DNA from: Actinobacteria bacterium 69-20
GTDB lineage: Bacteria; Actinomycetota; Actinomycetes; Mycobacteriales; Nakamurellaceae
Reading direction: 5' to 3'
NCBI GenBank assembly: GCA_001897425.1
Contig: MKSW01000028.1
Span: forward strand, 1 to 52,671
Length of the DNA: 52,671 nt
The position numbers and the translations under genes are program-made. Within the stretch, counting starts at the first letter, position 1. Each line of letters begins with the position of its first letter. The notes beneath the pieces were generated by a model. It ran no database searches and was not told the DNA's origin. It saw only the letters and a program-made list of their open reading frames with translations. Shown here piece by piece: positions 23,659 through 32,563 of the stretch.

Positions 23659-24813
23659 TTAGGAACTGGGGAGCGGCGCCGTCCAGCGCACCGTGGTGCC
23701 GCCCTTCCCGCCGACCGCCTCGAAACTGCCGCCGCATGAGGCCGCGCGTTTCGCCAGATTGTCCAGACCGCTTCGGGTGACGTCTTTCTCGATGCCGCGG
23801 CCGTTGTCGGTGATCTCGATGTCGAGCCGGTCCGACGCCGTCACGGACACCGTCACCGATGTGCCGCCGGAGTGCCGGACCGCGTTGCTCACGGCCTCAC
23901 GGACCACCGCCTCGGCGTGCTCCGACAACTCCGGCGACACGATGGTGTCCACCGGCCCGTGGCAGCGCAAGGTGACGCGCGGCCCGCTATCGCCCACGCC
24001 GGCCACAATGTCGGAGAGGCGACGACGCAGGTTCTTGCGCTGGTCGTGGGGGACGCTGCGCAGGTTGAAGATGGACGACCGCAGATCCGCGATGGCCTCG
24101 TCGATCTGCTGCACCGCCTGATCCACCCGATCCCGCGCGGGGCCTGCTTCGATCTTCGCCACCTGGCTCTGCAGGCTCAGGCCCACGGCGAAGAGCCGCT
24201 GGATGACGTGGTCGTGCAGATCGCGGGCAATGCGCTCGCGATCCGCCATGAGCTCGTACAGTCGCCGCTGCTCCTGGCGATCGGCCACCTCCAGCGCGAT
24301 CGACGCCTGCTCGGCGAGCCCGACCAGCTCCGGCTGCTGATCCGGTTGGAACGGGTCCCGGCCGGCCGCCCGCAGACAGATCACCAGCCCCCCGTCGCCG
24401 ACCCCGGCCGGGATCGAGGCGATCAGCACGGAGTCGATCCCGCGCCACAGAGCGGCGAGCTCCGGCTGCCGGGGCGCCGGGAACTCGTGCGCCGAGTAGG
24501 CGCCCAGCGCGTCCGTCACAGCCGCCACCCACGGATCCGACAACGGCACCGTGACACCGGAGGTGGGCCCGGTGGCCACCTGCGCCCGTGCCCCGGATGC
24601 GGCCCAGACCTTCAGGCCCTTCCCGTCGACGAGCAGCACGATGACGCCGTCCGCGTCGGTGAGTGCCGCGGACCGGTCGGCGATCAGCTGCAGCGCGTCG
24701 CCCACGGTTCCGCCCGACAACAGCTCGGACCGCACCGCCGCGAGAGCCAGTAACCACCGCTCCCGTCGCAGGAGCTGGGAGACCAGCCTCGAAGCGTGCT
24801 CCTCCTCCGCCAT
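23659..24813 (-). CDS. DevS/DosT-like sensor histidine kinase, short form without haem GAF
   Basis: The 384-residue kinase aligns with the C-terminal two-thirds of mycobacterial DevS. A single GAF domain (about 32-180) opens with a stretch like DevS GAF-B (ELLSGGTVGDALQLIA). The HisKA_3 box RERIARDLHDHVIQRLFAVG has phospho-acceptor His200, and the HATPase domain has NAVRHSG and ITDNGRGIEKD. DevS is about 578 residues and its first GAF domain binds haem; that domain is absent here. It probably phosphorylates DevR, but the signal must come from the remaining GAF or another partner. It is transcribed toward devR. Confidence 0.85.
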   Translation of the reverse strand: MAEEEHASRLVSQLLRRERWLLALAAVRSELLSGGTVGDALQLIADRSAALTDADGVIVLLVDGKGLKVWAASGARAQVATGPTSGVTVPLSDPWVAAVTDALGAYSAHEFPAPRQPELAALWRGIDSVLIASIPAGVGDGGLVICLRAAGRDPFQPDQQPELVGLAEQASIALEVADRQEQRRLYELMADRERIARDLHDHVIQRLFAVGLSLQSQVAKIEAGPARDRVDQAVQQIDEAIADLRSSIFNLRSVPHDQRKNLRRRLSDIVAGVGDSGPRVTLRCHGPVDTIVSPELSEHAEAVVREAVSNAVRHSGGTSVTVSVTASDRLDIEITDNGRGIEKDVTRSGLDNLAKRAASCGGSFEAVGGKGGTTVRWTAPLPSS

Positions 24814-24890
24814 ATGCCGCAGGACCCTTCCGGACGTCAGCCGTTGTCTCCCGGGAGCCTATTACGGAACCGGTCCATTACGCTTGCGCC

Positions 24891-27347
24891 ATGGGCGCAC
24901 AGGTCGGCGTGACGGCTGTGTCTGCTGCGTCTGCTGCGCCGGGTTCGGCTGCTGTGCCGGATTCAACTGCATGGGCACTCAGGCTGGCAAAGGTCCGACT
25001 GCTGCACGTCAGCAAGGGCACCGGCTGGGCGATCGGCCGGAGCGGCGTGCTCACCGCTCGACACGTGGTCGCGGCGCTGCTCGGTGACGGCACCGCCGTG
25101 AGTGGCGGGCCGCCCGAGGCCGAGGTGGTGCTCGGCGCGGCGCCGGAACGGTCCTTCGAGTTCGAGATCGTCTGGGATGACGCTGCTCTCGACCTTGCGA
25201 TCCTGTCCATCGGGGCACGCGGACGGGTGACGTGGCAGACCCTGCTCCGCCGGTCCGAGGAGCACCTGCTGGCGTATCCGGCGGCGGATCCGGTGCCCGA
25301 CGTCACCGTCGTCGGACTGGCCGGGCGCGCCACCGACGGGCGCGGCGGGTCCAGCCTTTCCTGGATGCTGGCCGCCCCGGAGGACGCGCGCGGCACGCTG
25401 GTCCCCGATCCGGACGGCGGCCACCACATCGTCGAGACCGACCGTTCCGAATTGTCGAGAGCCGCGTGGCGGCATGGTATGTCGGGTGCAGTGGTCCTCC
25501 GACAGGGACCGCAGCCGATGGTGCTGGGCATCGTCATAGGAAAGCTCCGCGGCCGCCGGAGCACACGCTTCGAGGTGAGCACGCTGCCGGACCCGGCGAG
25601 CAACGACGCACTGCGACAGGCGCTGGAGGCGGTCGGCGCCGCGCCGGTCGTGTTCAACATGGACGGCCCGGAGCTCCGCGAGTTCGTCACCGACGACTGC
25701 CTGGACGCGGCGTGGCGGCCCATCGCGGTGCCGGACATCCCGGATGCGGGCTGGTTCGGGACACGGCTTGCGCGAACCGATGTCGCCCGGCCCGAGGCGC
25801 CGTACGGCACGTTCGTCATGCGGCCGGAACGCACGGCGCTCGCCGACGCGCTCGATCGGGCGATCGCCGGGACCGGGCCGCGGATCATCGTGGTGCGTGG
25901 CCCGTCGGCCGCGGGCAAGTCGAGGCTCGTCGCGGAGGTGCTGCCCACCCACCCCGGGCTCGCCGACCACGTCGTGCTGCGGCCGAAGCCGTCGCGGTCG
26001 ATCCTGGACCTGCCGGAGCGGCTGCACCCCGGGACCGCGTTGATCTGGATGGACAACCTGCAGGACTACCCGGCGAACGCGCTCAGCCACGAGCGGCTCC
26101 GGGTGATGCTCGAGGACCATCCGCAGACCGTCGTCGTCGGAACGGTTCTCGACCCGCCGGAGCGCACCGGCAGCGCGCGGTTGGTCGACAGCGGCCAGAA
26201 CGCGCGCAGCGACGAGGATCTCGGCGCGGGATTCCCGCTGGCCAGTGCGAGCCTGTCCGGCGTGTTCACGACGATCGACGATGCCGGCCTCACGACAACC
26301 ATCGCGCTACCGGCGACGCCGCGGTGGATCCGGCCGCGCGCCGAGTCCGACCCGGCCACCTGGGCGCTCGCCCGGGCCACCAAACAGGGCCTCGGACTCG
26401 GCGAATACCTCTCCGGATACCACGAACTGGTCGATCACTACACGGCCGCGGGATGGGCCACCCGGACGCTCGTCGACCTGGTGGCTGATTGGGACCGGTC
26501 CGGCATCGGCGAACCGCTCGGCGCAGAGACCGCTCGGCTGCTGTGGGACCGGCTGATGCCCGCGCAGCTTCCCCGCGACGAGCTGCGGCTGTTCCTGCGC
26601 ATGACGCCGGCGGAGATCGAACGCCAGTGGCGTGGATCGCTGGCGTATGCGTGCCACACCGTCGTGGGCACCGGCGCTCTGCTGCGGATGACGCCGGGCG
26701 GACTGGTGTCCAGCGAGTTCGCCCGCATCCACATCGACCGCGGCGCGATCGGCGGGCAGATCTGGGACTACCTGCTGCACGAGCACCCGACCACGCCGGT
26801 GCAGCGCATCAGCCTGGGGCTGCGCGCGCTCGGGTCGGGCACGCCGCAGCGGGCGCTGCGCGCGTTCGAATCGATACTCTTCTTCCGGGATGACGACCTG
26901 GCGCGCGCCGACAACATGCGGCTGCTGGAGGTGGTGGCCCGCCGCGGAATCGCGCTCTACCACACGCGAACCGGCCGTGACGCGCAGGCGATCATGGTCT
27001 ACACCGATCTGGTCGACACGTTCGGCACCGAGACCGACGCCGACATCTGCGAGCAGCTGGCGCAGGCGCTGCTCGGCATCGGCCTCACGTTCTCGAAGCT
27101 GGGCAGCCACGGTCAGGCCGTCTCGGCCTATACGGAGCTCGTCGACAGGTACCGCGACCATCCGAGCCCGATCCTCGCCGAATACGTAGCCAAGGCGCTG
27201 CTCGGCCAGGCGAGCACGCTCGCCGAGCTCGGCCGCCATGACGAGGAGCGTGCCGCGTACGCCGATATCGTCGCCAGATACGGGGATGACGCCGCTCCGG
27301 CGGTGCAAGCGATCGTCGAGGTGGCCCGCGCGGCGTTGGATTCCTGA
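24891..27347 (+). CDS. Trypsin-like protease / P-loop NTPase / TPR protein, possible defence effector
   Basis: The 818-residue protein joins three parts. Residues about 35-235 are a trypsin-like protease with triad His58 (TARHVV), Asp101 (LDLAILS) and Ser198 (GMSGAVV). Residues about 310-560 are an NTPase with Walker A GPSAAGKS (337-344) and Walker B ALIWMD (383-388), resembling STAND/AAA modules. Residues about 640-815 hold four TPR-like units of about 44 residues (AYTELVDRYRD, AYADIVARYGDD). There is no signal peptide or membrane helix. Protease-NTPase-repeat proteins are a known plan of bacterial immune receptors (Avs-like and related), with the repeats sensing and the protease executing. 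That role here is inference. It stands alone, divergent from the kinase gene. Confidence 0.8.
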   Translation: MGAQVGVTAVSAASAAPGSAAVPDSTAWALRLAKVRLLHVSKGTGWAIGRSGVLTARHVVAALLGDGTAVSGGPPEAEVVLGAAPERSFEFEIVWDDAALDLAILSIGARGRVTWQTLLRRSEEHLLAYPAADPVPDVTVVGLAGRATDGRGGSSLSWMLAAPEDARGTLVPDPDGGHHIVETDRSELSRAAWRHGMSGAVVLRQGPQPMVLGIVIGKLRGRRSTRFEVSTLPDPASNDALRQALEAVGAAPVVFNMDGPELREFVTDDCLDAAWRPIAVPDIPDAGWFGTRLARTDVARPEAPYGTFVMRPERTALADALDRAIAGTGPRIIVVRGPSAAGKSRLVAEVLPTHPGLADHVVLRPKPSRSILDLPERLHPGTALIWMDNLQDYPANALSHERLRVMLEDHPQTVVVGTVLDPPERTGSARLVDSGQNARSDEDLGAGFPLASASLSGVFTTIDDAGLTTTIALPATPRWIRPRAESDPATWALARATKQGLGLGEYLSGYHELVDHYTAAGWATRTLVDLVADWDRSGIGEPLGAETARLLWDRLMPAQLPRDELRLFLRMTPAEIERQWRGSLAYACHTVVGTGALLRMTPGGLVSSEFARIHIDRGAIGGQIWDYLLHEHPTTPVQRISLGLRALGSGTPQRALRAFESILFFRDDDLARADNMRLLEVVARRGIALYHTRTGRDAQAIMVYTDLVDTFGTETDADICEQLAQALLGIGLTFSKLGSHGQAVSAYTELVDRYRDHPSPILAEYVAKALLGQASTLAELGRHDEERAAYADIVARYGDDAAPAVQAIVEVARAALDS

Positions 27348-27428
27348 CCTTCCTGACCGGCGCCTGTCCGACCGCGACGGGTCATAGTGGCGGGAGAACT
27401 CCCTTGCGGCCGCACGCAAGAGCCTAGG

Positions 27429-27496
27429 GTGTGAATGCTGCAGCATTCTGTCCGTTTTAGCCCGGTTCTATGCACACTCGCCTGCTGCATTCACAC
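27429..27496. repeat. Inverted repeat in convergent gap, copy A of a 51-nt element
   Basis: GTGTGAATGC (27429-27438) and GCATTCACAC (27487-27496) form perfect arms around a 48-base loop, and an inner AATGCTGCAGCATT (27434-27447) is itself a palindrome. It lies between the convergent protease-NTPase and gabD genes and may terminate both. Positions 27429-27479 align without gaps to 42686-42736 at 36 of 51 bases. Confidence 0.6.
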
Positions 27497-27501
27497 CGCG
27501 T

Positions 27502-28965
27502 TCAGAGGGCCAGGCCGACGTACTTCGTTTCCAGGTACTCTTCGATGCCCTCCGGGCCGCCCTCGCGGCCCAGGCCGGAGGACTTGATGCCGCCGAACGG
27601 CGCGGCCGGATTCGACACGATGCCCTGGTTGAGGCCGACCATGCCGGACTCGAGCCGCTCGGCCACGGTGATCGCGCGGGTGAGGTCCTTGGTGAAAGCG
27701 TAAGAGACCAAACCGAACTCGGTGTTGTTGGCGAGCGCGATGGCTTCGTCGTCGGTGGCGAAGGTGGTGATCGGCGCGACCGGGCCGAAGATCTCCTCGG
27801 CGAACATGCGCGCGGTCGGCGGCACGTCGTGCAGCACCGTCGGCGCGTAGAAGTGCCCGGGCCCGTCGATCACCCGGTTGCCGGTGAGCACCCGGGCACC
27901 GGCGTCGACGGCGTCGGTCACGAGTTCGGAAACCTTGGCGACAGCGGCGGAATCGACCAGCGGGCCGACGTCCACACCGTCGTCGATGCCGGAGCCGACC
28001 GTCAGCGCGCCCATGCGTTCGGCCAGCCGCTTGCCGAACTCGTCGGCCACGGACTCGTGCACGATGAACCGGTTGGCAGCCGTGCAGGCCTCGCCGATGT
28101 TCCGCATCTTGGCCAGCATGGCCCCGGCGACCGCACGGTCGAGATCGGCGTCATCGAAGACGAGGAACGGTGCGTTGCCGCCGAGTTCCATCGACACCTT
28201 GAGCACTCGCTCAGCAGCTTCGCGGATCAACGTGCGGCCGACCTCAGTGGAGCCGGTGAAGGTGAGCTTGCGGAGTCTCGGGTGGGCGATGATCGGCTGC
28301 GACACCGCACCGGAGTGGGACGTGGTGATGACGTTGACCACGCCGTCCGGCACCCCTGCCTCCTGCAGCACCTTCGCGAGAGCAAGTGTGGTGAGCGGAG
28401 TTTGGGCCGCCGGTTTGACGACGACGGTGCAGCCGGCGGCAAGCGCCGGGCCGATCTTGCGGGTGCCCATGGCGAGCGGGAAGTTCCACGGGGTGATCGC
28501 GTAGACGGGACCCACCGGCTGCTTCATCGTCAGCAGCCGCGTGCCGCCGGACGGCGCCACCGAATAGCGGCCGGCGATGCGGACCGCCTCCTCGGAGAAC
28601 CAGCGGAAGAACTCGGCGCCATAGGTCACCTCGCCGCGCGCCTCGGCGAGCGGCTTGCCCATCTCCAGCGTCATGAGCAGCGCGAAATCATCGGCCCGCG
28701 CATGCAACATCTCGAAGGCACGGCGCAGGACCTCGCCGCGTTCCCGCGGGTCGGTGGCGGCCCAGGCCGGGCCCGCCGCGACGGCCGCATCCAGCGCCTG
28801 GATCCCCTGTTCCGGGGTGGCGTCGGCGACCTCCGCGAGAGTGCCTCCGGTGGCAGGGTTCTCGACCGGCACGGCGCCCGATGTCGCGATCCACTGCCCG
28901 CCGATCAACAGGCCCTTCGGTACCGAGTCCACCACCGACGTGATCCGATCCGCTGAAACACCCAC
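27502..28965 (-). CDS. gabD: NAD(P)-dependent succinate-semialdehyde dehydrogenase
   Basis: The 487-residue enzyme is a typical class 3 aldehyde dehydrogenase. It has TPWNFPLAMGTRKIGPALAA, the cofactor loop FTGSTEVGR, catalytic Glu in ELGGNAPF and the active Cys in NIGEACTAANR, where GabD enzymes usually have GQxC. It oxidises succinate semialdehyde to succinate. GTG 28965 is favoured because AAAGG lies 8 bases upstream; other in-frame GTG codons lie at 28974 and farther. It follows gabT, completing conversion of GABA to succinate. The gap between them carries a 14-bp tandem repeat. Confidence 0.9.
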   Translation of the reverse strand: MGVSADRITSVVDSVPKGLLIGGQWIATSGAVPVENPATGGTLAEVADATPEQGIQALDAAVAAGPAWAATDPRERGEVLRRAFEMLHARADDFALLMTLEMGKPLAEARGEVTYGAEFFRWFSEEAVRIAGRYSVAPSGGTRLLTMKQPVGPVYAITPWNFPLAMGTRKIGPALAAGCTVVVKPAAQTPLTTLALAKVLQEAGVPDGVVNVITTSHSGAVSQPIIAHPRLRKLTFTGSTEVGRTLIREAAERVLKVSMELGGNAPFLVFDDADLDRAVAGAMLAKMRNIGEACTAANRFIVHESVADEFGKRLAERMGALTVGSGIDDGVDVGPLVDSAAVAKVSELVTDAVDAGARVLTGNRVIDGPGHFYAPTVLHDVPPTARMFAEEIFGPVAPITTFATDDEAIALANNTEFGLVSYAFTKDLTRAITVAERLESGMVGLNQGIVSNPAAPFGGIKSSGLGREGGPEGIEEYLETKYVGLAL

Positions 28966-28996
28966 AGCCCTCACCTTTCTCGATGTCACCTTCGTC

Positions 28997-29033
28997 GACG
29001 TCACTAGCTCGACGTCGCTAGCTCGACGTCACT
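28997..29033. repeat. 14-bp tandem repeat between gabT and gabD
   Basis: GACGTCACTAGCTC (28997-29010), GACGTCGCTAGCTC (29011-29024) and a partial third unit GACGTCACT (29025-29033) run head to tail. Each unit contains GACGTC and a CTAG core. The array lies 32-68 bases upstream of the gabD start, within the presumed gabT-gabD transcript. Confidence 0.75.
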
Positions 29034-29120
29034 GCCGGTTCTGCGCCACACGAACGGCGCGAACCCGGATCGTGCCGGTCTGCTACGTCAACAGCAGATT
29101 TCGCCCGCCCGTCGTCCCTG

Positions 29121-30575
29121 TCAACCGACGACCGCCGATTCCCGGCGCGTCGGGGCGCCCGCGGCCGCGAATACCTGCTCGACCACGGCCAGGCCCTCCT
29201 CGAGAAGGGCGTCATCGATGACGAGCGGCGGCAGGAAGCGGAAGACGTTGCCGAACGTGCCGCAGGTCAACGTGAGCACGCCCTCCGAGTGACAGATGCG
29301 GTTGACGGCGCCCGCGAGATCGGCGTCGGGCGTGATGGTGCCGGGCTTGACGACCTCGATTGCCATCATGGCGCCGCGGCCGCGGACCTCGCCGATCGAC
29401 GGGTAGCGCTCGGCGAGCTCGTGCAGCCGGCGGCTCATGATCTGTCCGATATGCCGTGCGCGGGCGGCGAGGTCGAGCTCCTTCATGGTCTCGATGGCGC
29501 CGAGCGCCGCGGCACAGGCGACGGGGTTCCCGCCGTAGGTGCCACCGAGGCCGCCGGGGTGCACGGCGTCCATAATCTCCGCCCGGCCAGTGACCGCGGC
29601 GAGCGGCAAGCCGCCGGCGATCCCCTTCGCCGTGGTGATGAGATCGGGTACCACGCCTTCGTTCTCGCACGCGAACCAGTCGCCGGTGCGGCAGAAGCCG
29701 GTCTGGATCTCGTCCGCGACGAAGACCACGCCGTGCTTCGTGCACCATTCGGAAAGTGCAGGCAGGAAGCCCTCCGCGGGGACGACGAAACCACCCTCGC
29801 CCTGAATGGGTTCAATGACGATCGCGGCGAGATTCTCTGCGCCGACCTGCTTCTCGATCATCGTGATGGCGCGTTCGGCCGCTTCCGCGCCCTTGATCGG
29901 CACCGGCTCGCGGAACGGATAGGACATCGGCGCCCGGTACACCTCACCGGCGAACGGGCCGAACCCGTTCTTGTACGGCGCGTTCTTCGCCGTCATCGCC
30001 ATGGTGAGGTTGGTGCGGCCGTGGTACGCGTGGTCGAACACGACAACCGCATTCCGCCCGGTCGCGACACGCGCGATCTTGACGGCGTTCTCGACGGCCT
30101 CGGCACCGGAATTGAGCAGCACCGACTTCTTCGCATGGCTTCCGGGAGTGAGTTCAGCGAGCTGTTCGCAGACCTCGACGTAGCCCTCGTACGGAACGAC
30201 CATGAAGCAGGTATGGGTGAACTGGTGCACCTGGCGCGCCACCTTTTCAGCGACCTTCGGCGCGGCATTGCCGACGCTGGTGACGGCGATGCCCGCGGCG
30301 AGATCGATGAGGCTGTTGCCGTCCACGTCGACCACCACACCCCCGCCGGCGGCGGCGATGTAGGCGGGCAGCCCCACGCTGACCCCGCCGGACACGGACG
30401 CGGTCTTGCGTTCGTGCAGGGCGCGGGAGATCGGCCCCGGAATCTCCGTCACAAGGTGACGATGCTGGGGAAGGGTCGGGCCGCCGAGGAGGCCCCCGTG
30501 GCTATCGGTGTGGCTCGCTGTGTGGCTGTCTGTGTCGCTGCCGCCGTGGATGTCACTCTGGACGTCGCTGCTCAT
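29121..30575 (-). CDS. gabT: 4-aminobutyrate aminotransferase
   Basis: The 484-residue protein is a class III PLP aminotransferase: LLNSGAEAVENAVKIAR (cofactor phosphate), VVFDHAYHGRTNLTMAMT, EPIQGEGGFVVP, VADEIQTGFCRTG and the PLP lysine in TTAKGIAGGLP. It moves the amino group of GABA to 2-oxoglutarate, giving succinate semialdehyde for GabD. The N-terminus carries an unusual Ser/Asp/His-rich repeat (SDTDSHTASHTDSHGG) before the usual start. It is divergent from the PucR-family regulator, as in the GABA loci of corynebacteria. Confidence 0.93.
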   Translation of the reverse strand: MSSDVQSDIHGGSDTDSHTASHTDSHGGLLGGPTLPQHRHLVTEIPGPISRALHERKTASVSGGVSVGLPAYIAAAGGGVVVDVDGNSLIDLAAGIAVTSVGNAAPKVAEKVARQVHQFTHTCFMVVPYEGYVEVCEQLAELTPGSHAKKSVLLNSGAEAVENAVKIARVATGRNAVVVFDHAYHGRTNLTMAMTAKNAPYKNGFGPFAGEVYRAPMSYPFREPVPIKGAEAAERAITMIEKQVGAENLAAIVIEPIQGEGGFVVPAEGFLPALSEWCTKHGVVFVADEIQTGFCRTGDWFACENEGVVPDLITTAKGIAGGLPLAAVTGRAEIMDAVHPGGLGGTYGGNPVACAAALGAIETMKELDLAARARHIGQIMSRRLHELAERYPSIGEVRGRGAMMAIEVVKPGTITPDADLAGAVNRICHSEGVLTLTCGTFGNVFRFLPPLVIDDALLEEGLAVVEQVFAAAGAPTRRESAVVG

Positions 30576-30676
30576 GGTGTGAATTTAGACCCGTTTCACG
30601 CGTGGTTCCGTTGGCGATCCATCCAATATCGTTGATGACGTTGTTCTTTGTGCACAGCGAATCCGGAGAGGACGCG
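30576..30676. promoter_or_regulatory. Divergent gabT / PucR-regulator promoter region
   Basis: This 101-bp region is markedly more AT-rich than the flanking genes (GTTGATGACG, TTGTTCTTTGTG) and must hold both promoters and the regulator's target. I cannot assign the operator with confidence. The regulator's own ribosome site GGAGAGG is at about 30665-30671. Confidence 0.45.
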
Positions 30677-32170
30677 ATGACGGCGAGCCTGGCGGCGCTC
30701 CTGAAGCGCGCGGACGTCGGGCTGACGCTGCTGAGCGGCGCGGGCACGGACCGGATCACCGAGCCCATCCGGTGGGTGACCACGAGCGAACTCGTCGATC
30801 CGACGCCCTACCTGCGCGGCGGCGAGCTGGTGCTCACCACCGGCATGCGGCTGCCGGCCGGTCGCATCGGTGTCGATGCGTACGTCGCGAGGCTGGTCGC
30901 CGCGGGCGTGGCCGGGCTCGGCTTCGGGGTCGGCCTCGCACACCAGACGGTGCCGGCGCGGCTCGTGCGCAGCGCCCGCGCGGCCGGACTGCCGCTGGTG
31001 GTGGTCGACGAGCCGACACCGTTCATCGCGATCGGCGAGGCTGTCGCGGACATGCGGATCCAGGCCGAGGTGCGGGAACTCGCCGAGGCCCTGCGCGCGC
31101 AACAGTCGATCACGCGCGCGGCCGTCACACACGGTCCGGAAGGGGTGACGCGGCGGCTCGCGGCGCTGCTGGACGGGTGGGTGATCGTCGCGGACATCGC
31201 GGGGCGCGTGCTGCACGAGGTGCCCGGCGGCATCTCGGACCGGGAGAACCGATGGCGGGCGGAGCTCGGCCGGCTGCGCAGTGGGCACCGCGCGTCGGCC
31301 GCCCTCGCCACACCCAACGAACACGTCACGGTGCAGACCCTCGGCGACGCCGATCAGGTACACGGATTCCTGGTGACCGGGCGGGTTTCGCCGCCGTCGA
31401 CCGCGCATCATTCGATGACGAACGTTGCGGCGGCGCTGCTTTCGGTCGCGCTGGGCCGGGAGCCCGACTCGGGTGGAGCCCGCGCAACCCGGGCGACGCT
31501 GATGGCATCGCTGGCGGCGCACCCGGACGTCATCGCGCCGCTGCTGCCCGCCCTCGGCGGGCCGGTGTTCGACCAGCCCGCCGTACGGGTGGTGGCCGTC
31601 GCCGGTCCGGCCGATGCGCTAGACGCCCTGCACGCCCACCTCGAGACCCTCGGCACCGCGCTCGCGTATCCGTGGACTTCGGCGGACGGCGAATCGCTGG
31701 TGGTGCTCGGGGAGGACCTGGACGCCCACGCCGCCGGGCTCACCGAGCCGGGCCTGGTCTGCGGGTGGAGCACGGCGCTGACGCCGGACGAGACGCCCCG
31801 AGGCACGCGAGAAGCGTTGCAGGCGCTGCGTTTCGCGGTGCGCTCGGGCGCGGCGAGCCGAACCTTCGACGAGACCGGCGCGGGTTCGCTCTGGACCGTC
31901 GCCGACGCCGACCGGACGTCCGCATTCGCGGCCCGGCTGCTCGATCCGCTCCGGCGGTACGAGCAGCAGTCGTCGGTGCCGTTGCGCGAGAGCCTGCACG
32001 CCTGGCTGGCGCATCACGGCCAGTACGACCCGGCGGCCGCCGCGCTGGGCATCCACCGGAACACCCTGCGCTATCGGATACGGAAGGCCAGCGCCCTCCT
32101 GCGCTGCGACCTGGACAATCCAACCGTCCGGATGGAGCTCTGGTTCGCCCTCGGCGCGGACGCCGTGTAG
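30677..32170 (+). CDS. PucR-family regulator of the GABA locus (GabR-like)
   Basis: The 497-residue protein has the PucR N-terminal domain (about 5-120; RWVTTSELVDPTPYLRGGELVLTTG is its hallmark region). A GGDEF-like middle part follows (about 270-400), and then a C-terminal PucR helix-turn-helix with AAAALGIHRNTLRYRIRKA (about 451-469). ATG 30677 is chosen for its GGAGAGG site; the frame is open to 30602. Divergent position next to gabT-gabD and the known corynebacterial GabR, a PucR-type activator, indicate that it controls GABA use. The inducer is presumably GABA or succinate semialdehyde. Confidence 0.85.
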   Translation: MTASLAALLKRADVGLTLLSGAGTDRITEPIRWVTTSELVDPTPYLRGGELVLTTGMRLPAGRIGVDAYVARLVAAGVAGLGFGVGLAHQTVPARLVRSARAAGLPLVVVDEPTPFIAIGEAVADMRIQAEVRELAEALRAQQSITRAAVTHGPEGVTRRLAALLDGWVIVADIAGRVLHEVPGGISDRENRWRAELGRLRSGHRASAALATPNEHVTVQTLGDADQVHGFLVTGRVSPPSTAHHSMTNVAAALLSVALGREPDSGGARATRATLMASLAAHPDVIAPLLPALGGPVFDQPAVRVVAVAGPADALDALHAHLETLGTALAYPWTSADGESLVVLGEDLDAHAAGLTEPGLVCGWSTALTPDETPRGTREALQALRFAVRSGAASRTFDETGAGSLWTVADADRTSAFAARLLDPLRRYEQQSSVPLRESLHAWLAHHGQYDPAAAALGIHRNTLRYRIRKASALLRCDLDNPTVRMELWFALGADAV

Positions 32171-32278
32171 GGCACGGGCGCGGTCGGCCGGAGGGCCTGG
32201 ATGGACACCGCGTCGCGTGAATCCCGCGGTCGCGGGAACGCCCGACGGCGCGATCATGCGGCGGTTATGATGACATCC

Positions 32279-32563
32279 ATGACGTCCGCGGCGAACGAAG
32301 AGGGCGGGGCGAGCGAGGAGGTCGTTCGCCAGCACGCCCACGAACTCGCTGTGCTCGCCGGTCAACATGGCATCCACGATCTTCGGTTCGCCTCGATGGG
32401 CCGGCTACGAGGCCGAGTGGACGAAGGTCGGGACATGCTCGATATGGTGGCGTTCTCCGCTGCCGCGGAAGACCTGCTCGGCGCGCCCGTTTCGCTGCTC
32501 TCCGACGCCGTCATCGACAAGCCGAACGTGTCCCGAGATCTCATCGACGCCGTCGCGCTGTGA
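32279..32563 (+). CDS. Degenerate MNT-type nucleotidyltransferase (antitoxin-like)
   Basis: The 94-residue product follows the spacing of minimal nucleotidyltransferases (MntA type): a leading helix, then GIHDLRFASMGRLRG where active proteins read VFGSVARG. DEGRDMLDMVAF follows where they read the DSDIDLLVDF metal site, and the family's end follows (AEDLLGAPVSLLSDAVIDK). The GS and both catalytic acidic residues are lost or shifted, so it is probably inactive as an enzyme. MntA neutralises HepT (HEPN) toxins by AMP transfer. The next frame overlaps by GTGA and may be the remnant partner. In-frame ATGs at 32267 and 32270 are alternative starts. Confidence 0.55.
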   Translation: MTSAANEEGGASEEVVRQHAHELAVLAGQHGIHDLRFASMGRLRGRVDEGRDMLDMVAFSAAAEDLLGAPVSLLSDAVIDKPNVSRDLIDAVAL

